From Pseudomonas sp. PH1b (GTDB lineage: Bacteria; Pseudomonadota; Gammaproteobacteria; Pseudomonadales; Pseudomonadaceae): a stretch of DNA of 64,000 bases. Position numbers and translations under genes: made by a program. The notes under the pieces were generated by a model that saw only the letters and a list, made by a program, of their open reading frames with translations, searched no databases and was not told the origin of the DNA. Of the stretch, positions 58,828-64,000 are shown piece by piece. The stretch lies in assembly GCF_000633395.1 (NCBI RefSeq), contig NZ_AYMU01000016.1, positions 62,001-126,000 of the forward strand, read 5' to 3'. Position 1 is the first letter of the stretch, and each line of letters starts with the position of its first letter.

Positions 58828-59856
58828 ATGAAACAAGAGGTTATCGAACTGGACGGCGCCATCGGCGGCGGCCAGGTACTGCGCAGCGCCCTGAGCTTGT
58901 CGATGCTCACCGGCAAGCCCCTGCGGATCGTCAATATACGCGCCAAGCGCAGCCGTCCGGGGCTGATGCGTCAGCACCTGACTGCGGTGCTGGCGGCGGC
59001 CCAGGTCTGCGGCGCGCGGACTTCGGGCGCGGAACTGGGCTCCCAGGCCCTGACCTTCGAACCGGGGCCGATCCGTGGCGGCGACTACCGCTTCGCCATC
59101 GGCACCGCCGGCAGTTGCACCCTGGTGCTGCAGACCCTGCTGCCGGCGCTGTTGCAGGCGCCGCAGCCCAGCCGCGTGCACATCAGCGGCGGCACCCATA
59201 ACCCCCTGGCGCCGCCGGTGGACTTCCTCCAGCAGGCCTGGCTGCCGCAACTGCGGCGCATGGGCGGGCAGGTGGAACTGCAACTGCTGCGCCATGGCTT
59301 CGTCCCGGCCGGCGGTGGCGAGCTGGAGGCATTTATCCAGCCTTCGACCCTGCGCCCCCTGCACCTTGAGCAGCGCGGCGCCCTGCTCGAACGCCGGGCC
59401 TGGGCCCTGAGTGCCGGTTTGCCGGCCCATGTGGCGGAGCGCGAGCTGCGCCGGGTCGGCAACCGCCTGGACTTGCCCTGGGAAAGCCTGAGCCCGGTGC
59501 AGTTGGACGAGCAATATGGCCCGGGCAATGTCCTGCTGCTGGAGTTCGTCTTCGAGCACCTGACCGAGTTGTTCAGCGCGTTCGGCCAGAACAGTCTGCG
59601 CGCGGAGCATGTCGCCGACCTGGCCATTGACCAGGCCCGGGACTGGCTGGGGTCCACGGCTGCGGTGGCCGAGCACCTGGCGGACCAATTGCTGCTGCCC
59701 ATGGCCCTGGCCGGCGGCGGCAGTTTCACCACCCTGCGCATGACCGAGCACCTGCAGAGCAATATCGCGGTGATCGAGGCGTTCCTGCCGGTACGCATCG
59801 ACTGCCGGCCCCTGGCCGACCAGCTGTTGCAGGTGCAGTGCCGAGCGCAGGCCTGA
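58828..59856 (+). CDS. rtcA: RNA 3'-terminal phosphate cyclase RtcA
   Basis: A 342-residue ATP-dependent enzyme converting RNA 3'-phosphate to 2',3'-cyclic phosphate. It begins VIELDGAIGGGQVLRSALSLSMLTGKPLRI and contains RGGDYRFAIGTAGSCTLVLQTLLPAL and HISGGTHNPLAPPVDFL. The adenylylated histidine is His308 in MTEHLQSN. ATG 58828 follows GAGGA at good spacing. It is the last gene of the operon; a 111-bp gap follows. Confidence 0.97.
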   Translation: MKQEVIELDGAIGGGQVLRSALSLSMLTGKPLRIVNIRAKRSRPGLMRQHLTAVLAAAQVCGARTSGAELGSQALTFEPGPIRGGDYRFAIGTAGSCTLVLQTLLPALLQAPQPSRVHISGGTHNPLAPPVDFLQQAWLPQLRRMGGQVELQLLRHGFVPAGGGELEAFIQPSTLRPLHLEQRGALLERRAWALSAGLPAHVAERELRRVGNRLDLPWESLSPVQLDEQYGPGNVLLLEFVFEHLTELFSAFGQNSLRAEHVADLAIDQARDWLGSTAAVAEHLADQLLLPMALAGGGSFTTLRMTEHLQSNIAVIEAFLPVRIDCRPLADQLLQVQCRAQA

Positions 59857-59967
59857 AGGGCGGCGCCAGCCTGAGCGTTTTATCTGCGCTGTCGGGTTGA
59901 ATGGGCAGGGTGGAAACTGGCAGTCTGCGCGCCCGCATCTACCCTCGCACCTCCAAGGACGGCCGCC

Positions 59968-61107
59968 ATGAACCGCAACAAAGGGCTCGGTGCTCTGAAC
60001 ACTCTGATCCGTGGACTGCAGATACTCCTGGGCCTGGCCAGCTGGCTGGGCGCGGCGCTGATCATCGGCCTTCACCTGCGCTTCGGCCTGCACTCCGACC
60101 TGCAGCCATTCCTGTCGATGATCCTCTCCGCTGGCCTGGTGCTGGTGGCCCTGGCCGTGCACGAAGGCGGCCATTACCTGGGGGCCAGGTTCAATGCCAT
60201 GCCGGTGCTGCTGATGCGTGTCGCGGCGCTGGAGATCCAGGTGCGGCGTCGGGGCTGGCAGGTGCGCTGGTCGCCCCAGCTCAAGAGCCGCCGGCTTGGT
60301 GGTTTCGTGATGGCCGCGGCCAATCCCCGGCGTCCGTTGCGCCGGCAGATGCTGTGGATGGTGGCAATGGGGCCTGTGTTCAACCTGCTGGTGGGCATGA
60401 CCTGCCTGGGGGTTGCCGGGCTCGGCCAGGGCCTGGTGGCGGCCGTTGCCCTGGCGTTTGCCGTGATCAACCTGTGCATGGCACTGGCCAATTTGCTGCC
60501 GACCCTGAGTGTGCATGCCAGCGATGGGGCATTGCTGATTGCCTGGTGGCGGCACCGTGACGACCAGGCTGATGCATTGGCCCCGATGCGCCTGCTCGCC
60601 CTGACCGCCGCCGGGGTGCCCAGCGAGCAGCTGCCGGCTGCCGATATTGCCCTGTTGGCCCAGGGCCCGATGCCCCAGCCGTTGCTGGCCTTCGACTATC
60701 GTCTCGGCGCACTGCTGAACCAGGGGGACTGGCAGGCGGCGCTGCAACTGGAGCCGGAGCTGGAAGCGGTGCTGCAAAGCCATCGGCAGTCATTGACCGG
60801 CATGAGCACCCTGATCACTCTGCTACGCATCGAGCTGGGTTTTCTCCGCGCCTGCCAGCAGCAGGATGCCAACTGCCTGTGGGACGACGGGATGGACCGC
60901 GACATTGACTGGTTCGCCCCTTGGCTGCGTCCGCGCTGCGAGGCCCTGCGGGCTTTTCTGCGGGGCGATCGGCAGCAGGGCGAAGTGCATCTGCAGCGGG
61001 CATTGCAGGCGTCAGATAACTGCGTGCTGCGCTCACAGCAGCCCAGCGAAGCGCTCCTGGCGCAGTACCTGCGGGCCCTGCCGGTGGCGCCTGGCAGCCG
61101 TGCCTGA
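59968..61107 (+). CDS. Membrane metalloprotease-like protein (M50 type)
   Basis: A 379-residue protein. Two N-terminal membrane segments precede the zinc motif V-H-E-G-G-H (His65-Glu66-His69) in the second helix. Further helices follow at about 130-185 (MLWMVAMGPVFNLLVGMTCLGVAGLGQGLVAAVALAFAVINLCMALANLLP). The N-L-L-P near 180 and later DG in HASDGALLI are where site-2-protease relatives carry NPDG-type motifs. The C-terminal half is soluble and helical, possibly TPR-like. It may be an intramembrane protease or an inactive relative. It is the same strand as rtcA but 111 bp away. Confidence 0.75.
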   Translation: MNRNKGLGALNTLIRGLQILLGLASWLGAALIIGLHLRFGLHSDLQPFLSMILSAGLVLVALAVHEGGHYLGARFNAMPVLLMRVAALEIQVRRRGWQVRWSPQLKSRRLGGFVMAAANPRRPLRRQMLWMVAMGPVFNLLVGMTCLGVAGLGQGLVAAVALAFAVINLCMALANLLPTLSVHASDGALLIAWWRHRDDQADALAPMRLLALTAAGVPSEQLPAADIALLAQGPMPQPLLAFDYRLGALLNQGDWQAALQLEPELEAVLQSHRQSLTGMSTLITLLRIELGFLRACQQQDANCLWDDGMDRDIDWFAPWLRPRCEALRAFLRGDRQQGEVHLQRALQASDNCVLRSQQPSEALLAQYLRALPVAPGSRA

Positions 61108-61207
61108 ACCTCTTGCGTGCGGGCCGGTGGTAGAAAACCATCGGCCTTGCGGGCGCAACCCCTTATACTCCCGCGCCTTATTTTCCAGCCAGCAAGAGGA
61201 ACGCTCC

Positions 61208-61501
61208 GTGGCCAATGAAACGGATCAGGATTTCTTCAACCGTGCCGACGCCATCATCGAATTGGCCAACACCCATATCGCCGACAGCAGCCGGGGCAAG
61301 GCCAGTGCCTCGCTGATGTACGCCAACGCGCGCTTCAGTGCCTGGGTCAGTGCCTGCGGTTGCCGCAATGTCGAGGAGCTGGCCGCGGCCAAGCAGCAGG
61401 CGGTGGACTATTTCGTCGAGGAATTTCGCCTGATGCTGGAAGAAAATCTCACCGACTACATCGAAAACTTCGACCTGTACATGGGCAACCAACCGAGCTG
61501 A
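61208..61501 (+). CDS. DUF3144-family protein
   Basis: A 97-residue acidic cytoplasmic protein (MANETDQDFFNRADAIIELANTHIADSSRGKASASLMYANARFSAWVSACGCRNVEEL...FVEEFRLMLEENLTDYIENFDLYM) matching the small DUF3144 family. It starts at GTG 61208 after GAGGA. A hairpin (GGCCGGTGGT with ACCATCGGCC, 61122-61146) and a TATACT box lie upstream, so it probably has its own promoter. The function is unknown. Confidence 0.87.
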   Translation: MANETDQDFFNRADAIIELANTHIADSSRGKASASLMYANARFSAWVSACGCRNVEELAAAKQQAVDYFVEEFRLMLEENLTDYIENFDLYMGNQPS

Positions 61502-61846
61502 AACAGTCGCCACAGCCCTTCCTCCAGGCGGCCCCGGGCATTGCGTCCGGGCCGCTGGTGTGCCAGCCGTTGGGCGCTTGCCGCGCCCTGAAAATGCCTG
61601 CTGTTTATCGCCACGGATGCCCTGTCTGCGCTGTGCAATCGCGCTTTGATCTGAGCACGCCGGAGCCCCTGCAACCGTTGGTCCTGTTGTCTTTGCGCCT
61701 TCCCGGGAGCCGATTGTGGCTCGACTACACTGCGCCTGCGGCAGGCTGTCCAGGGCCGCCGGGCCTTTCTGCGGGAAGCTCGGCGGTTCGTTGCCGCACC
61801 TCCCGCAGGAGCAAGGAACACAGCCAGTCAACAAGGAGTGCCAACC
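61502..61846. other. 345-bp intergenic stretch
   Basis: A GCGGCCC/GGGCCGC hairpin near 61528-61554 may end the DUF3144 transcript. AAGGAG at 61833-61838 serves the next gene. Nothing else is recognisable. Confidence 0.5.
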
Positions 61847-62263
61847 ATGATCGTCATACCACAACGCAATATCGACAACGGTAGCGTCATCTCGCTGCGC
61901 GGCGACTCGGGCAACTACATGTCGCGGATGGGCGCCACCGGCCTTGAACTCTCCAAGGGCTCCATCGATCAGTACAGCAAGTTCAAAGTGGTGCTGATAC
62001 AGATCGGCGGTGAAAAGAAGCTCGCGCTGCAGGGCGATTCCGGCAAGTTCATGTCGCGAATGGGCGCCACGGGGCTGGAACTGTCCAAGGACAGCATCGA
62101 CCAGTACTGTCAGTTCTCCTACGCCATCGACAACGCCAGCGGGCAGATTTCCCTGCGCGGCGACAACGGCAAGTGGATGTCGCGCATGGGGGACAAAGGG
62201 CTGGAACTGTCCAAGGACGCCATTGATCGCTACAGCCAGTTCCTGCTGGTGCTCGAGGGTTGA
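61847..62263 (+). CDS. Triplicated beta-trefoil (fascin-like) protein
   Basis: A 138-residue protein made of three homologous units beginning near residues 15, 59 and 101, each with (I/L)(S/A)L(R/Q)GD(S/N)G(N/K)(Y/F/W)MSRMG and a GLELSK(G/D)xIDxYxxF tail. Three units of 42-44 residues with this pattern fit a beta-trefoil of the fascin/actin-crosslinking or lectin type. There is no signal peptide. Units 1 and 2 share very long identical blocks, implying recent triplication. ATG 61847 has AAGGAG 8 nt upstream. A ligand-binding role (actin, sugar or other) is possible but unproven. Confidence 0.85.
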   Translation: MIVIPQRNIDNGSVISLRGDSGNYMSRMGATGLELSKGSIDQYSKFKVVLIQIGGEKKLALQGDSGKFMSRMGATGLELSKDSIDQYCQFSYAIDNASGQISLRGDNGKWMSRMGDKGLELSKDAIDRYSQFLLVLEG

Positions 62264-62324
62264 AGTCGCCGCGCTGACCCATCAAGCCGCAGGGCGCAGC
62301 CGTCCTGTGGCTTGATCGTGATCT

Positions 62325-63263
62325 TCAGTCCGGGGCTTGCGGTGATCGCGCCACACCCTGGCTTTGCTGCAACAGAAAGTCGATGAACACTCGCACCCGC
62401 TGTGGCACATGACGTGCCTCGGGGTAGAGCAGGATAAACGGCCGTGAGCGGCCGCCGAATGCTTGCAGCACCTCCACCAACTCGCCACTGTCGAGCTCGC
62501 TCTGCACCGTGAAGCGATAAACCTGCATCAAGCCAACCCCGCTTTTGGCCAGCATCAGCGTGGCCAGGAAGTCTTCCAGGCAACAGAATCTGCCGTGGGT
62601 GTCCAGCTCCAGCGGCTTGCCATCCACCTGAAAAGACCAGGGCACCTTGCGCCCGGTGCTGGGCAGCGCGAACTGAATGCACTGGTGAGCGGCCAGGGCG
62701 TCGAGGGTGTCCGGGATGCCGGCCCGCTCCAGGTAGCCCGGGGTCGCCACCACCACCAGCTCGGCATCTTCCAGGCGCCGGGCGATCAGGTTGGAGTCCA
62801 GCGGCTCGCGCCCGCGAATCGCCAGGTCGTAGCCGTCCTCGGCGAAATCGATATTGCGGTGGCTCACGTGCAGGTCGACCTGCACCTGGGGGTAGTGCTG
62901 GTGGAACAGCGGCAGCAGGGGCATCAGGCGAAAATAGGCATAGGGCGTCGGCAGGCTGATGCGCAACAGGCCGGATGCCACGCTCTGGCCGCCGGTGACC
63001 TGGCGCTCGGCCTCCACCAGTTGGGTCAGGGCCTGGCGGCATTCCTGGTAGTAGGCACGCCCGGCGTCGCTCAGGCGCACCTGGCGGGTGGTGCGCACGA
63101 ACAGGCGTACGCCGAGCCGTTCTTCCAGGCGGCCGATGGCCCGGCTGACCGCCGCCGGGGTGACCCCGGCCGTGGCTGCCGCGGCGGTAAAACTGGCGGT
63201 TTCCGCCGCCAGGCAGAACAGCTCGATGCTGCCCAGTTGCAGGTCGTCGAAATGCCGGCTCAT
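62325..63263 (-). CDS. LysR-family transcriptional regulator
   Basis: A 312-residue regulator. The helix-turn-helix is at about 8-66 (LGSIELFCLAAETASFTAAAATAGVTPAAVSRAIGRLEERLGVRLFVRTTRQVRLSDAG) and the effector domain begins with LLRISLPTPYAYFRLMPLLPLF. It belongs to the CrgA/AaeR-like subgroup. ATG 63263 (MSRHFDDLQLG) is the conventional start; the frame runs back to 63305. It is divergent from the SDR gene at 63388, which it probably controls. Confidence 0.91.
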   Translation of the reverse strand: MSRHFDDLQLGSIELFCLAAETASFTAAAATAGVTPAAVSRAIGRLEERLGVRLFVRTTRQVRLSDAGRAYYQECRQALTQLVEAERQVTGGQSVASGLLRISLPTPYAYFRLMPLLPLFHQHYPQVQVDLHVSHRNIDFAEDGYDLAIRGREPLDSNLIARRLEDAELVVVATPGYLERAGIPDTLDALAAHQCIQFALPSTGRKVPWSFQVDGKPLELDTHGRFCCLEDFLATLMLAKSGVGLMQVYRFTVQSELDSGELVEVLQAFGGRSRPFILLYPEARHVPQRVRVFIDFLLQQSQGVARSPQAPD

Positions 63264-63387
63264 GGTGGGCTCATTGATTACATGGGGTATCAGTTGAAGT
63301 GCCATGAGCCTTATTTTTCAATCATTGATTGCTATTTAAAGTGACGCTCCATCACGGGCCAGCGGCTCGATCAACAGGAGCAAGTGC

Positions 63388-64000
63388 ATGAATACCCCTC
63401 GTACCGTCATCGTCACCGGTGCCTCCAGCGGCCTGGGTTTTGCCATCGCCGAGGCCTATCTCAAGCGGGGCGACAATGTGGTAGGCAACGGACGCAGCCT
63501 GGCACGCCTGGAGCAAGCCGCGGCGCGCCTGGGCCATCCGTCGAACCTGCGGCTGGTGGCCGGCGACATCGGCCTGCCGCAAACCAGCCAGCGCCTGTTC
63601 GATGAGGCCCTGGCGAGTTTCGGCCAGGTCGACATCCTGATCAGCAACGCCGGGATCTTCATTCCCAAGCCAGTGGGCGATTACACCGAGGAAGATTTTG
63701 AGGCGATTGTCAGCACCAACCTCAAGGGCTTCTTCTATCCGGCCCAGGCAGCGGCCCGGCACATGGCGGCCCGGGGCACCGGGCACATTGTCGCGATCAC
63801 CGCGTCGATCGCCCTGCAACCCAATACCCAGGTGCCGGCGCTGTTGCCGGTGCTGGTCAAGGGCGGGCTGAACCAGGCGGTGCGTGCCCTGGCCCTGGAA
63901 CTGGCGAGCGCCCAGGTGATGGTCAACGGGGTGGCTCCGGGGATCATCGATACGCCTTTGCACCAGGCTGACGAACAGACCCGGGAGGGGCTCAAGACCC
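63388..64000 (+). CDS. SDR-family oxidoreductase lacking the catalytic tyrosine; cut by the window edge
   Basis: The visible 204 residues show an SDR: cofactor motif VIVTGASSGLGFAIA near the start, LISNAG, and STNLKGFFYPAQAAARHM. In the catalytic segment, where YxxxK is expected, the sequence reads SIALQPNTQVPALLPVLVKGG: the lysine is present but the position four residues before it is Pro, with no Tyr nearby. GTGTVNGVAP-like VMVNGVAPGIIDTPL follows. The gene is divergent from a LysR regulator. CAGGAG lies upstream of the ATG. The 3' end is outside the window. Confidence 0.88.
   Translation, partial: MNTPRTVIVTGASSGLGFAIAEAYLKRGDNVVGNGRSLARLEQAAARLGHPSNLRLVAGDIGLPQTSQRLFDEALASFGQVDILISNAGIFIPKPVGDYTEEDFEAIVSTNLKGFFYPAQAAARHMAARGTGHIVAITASIALQPNTQVPALLPVLVKGGLNQAVRALALELASAQVMVNGVAPGIIDTPLHQADEQTREGLKT

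Noticed and set aside
63388..64000. The terminal SDR gene as a simple 3-oxoacyl-ACP reductase
   Set aside because: The catalytic tyrosine is missing and there are no fatty acid synthesis genes nearby.

Overview
The window looks like a chromosomal segment of a fluorescent Pseudomonas (P. fluorescens / protegens / chlororaphis type). This is inferred from the high-GC coding style, the REP/REPIN palindromes (GTAGGAGC...GGCTCCTAC), the glcCDEFG locus, selD-selU, a short bacterial metallothionein, a FecI/FecR/TonB-receptor cell-surface signalling set and the Pseudomonas-style RtcR locus. No IS element, prophage, CRISPR array, rRNA operon or ordinary tRNA gene was seen. All assignments come from reading the sequence and recalled family knowledge; no database search was run.

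Layout. 1-6.5 kb: a truncated LysR gene, two tandem DMT-type (DUF606) membrane proteins, and the glycolate oxidase operon glcDEFG (minus strand) divergent from its regulator glcC, with two palindromic GntR-type operators between them. 6.6-12.2 kb: metallothionein, an AraC regulator, XapX and zinc-free oxidoreductase genes, a tandem REPIN array, and a nucleoside pair (NUP-family permease and Tsx-like channel). 12.7-23.2 kb: one giant autotransporter of about 3,500 residues built from repeats. 23.4-29.4 kb: small genes, selD-selU (selenouridine tRNA modification), a second REPIN array, a permease, and an IclR regulator facing an ABC transporter/oxidoreductase operon (29.5-33.1 kb). 33.1-36.5 kb: phosphatase, GST, PhzF and a secreted unknown. 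36.7-41.9 kb: a zinc-type hemB, then a Fur-box-preceded sigma factor / FecR / TonB-receptor set. 42-47.6 kb: LysR, SDR, FAD monooxygenase, LysE exporter and a DUF1615 lipoprotein. 47.7-50.7 kb: a secreted 13-residue repeat protein, a frameshifted histidyl-tRNA-synthetase-like gene, a DUF4349 lipoprotein and a thioesterase.

The most notable region is 50.67-59.86 kb, an RNA-repair locus. The sigma54 activator RtcR is divergent from a Ro60/TROVE protein gene, which is preceded by a well-matched -24/-12 promoter, a consensus IHF site and an upstream palindrome. Between the Ro gene and rtcB lie five tandem candidate Y RNA genes. All five share a Ro-binding-type terminal stem (5' GAATGC..., 3' YTTGTC...). 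Three carry a circularly permuted tRNA-like domain (T-arm, capped acceptor-like stem, D-arm), one has only a T-arm-like hairpin and one has neither. Downstream come rtcB (RNA ligase), a HEAT-repeat protein, an unrecognised protein, an RlaP-type nucleotidyltransferase and rtcA (RNA 3'-phosphate cyclase). The likely logic is that RtcR senses damaged RNA ends and switches on Ro/Y-RNA surveillance together with end repair and ligation.

The last 4 kb hold an M50-like metalloprotease, a DUF3144 protein, a triplicated beta-trefoil protein, and a LysR gene divergent from an SDR gene that runs off the end and lacks the usual catalytic tyrosine.
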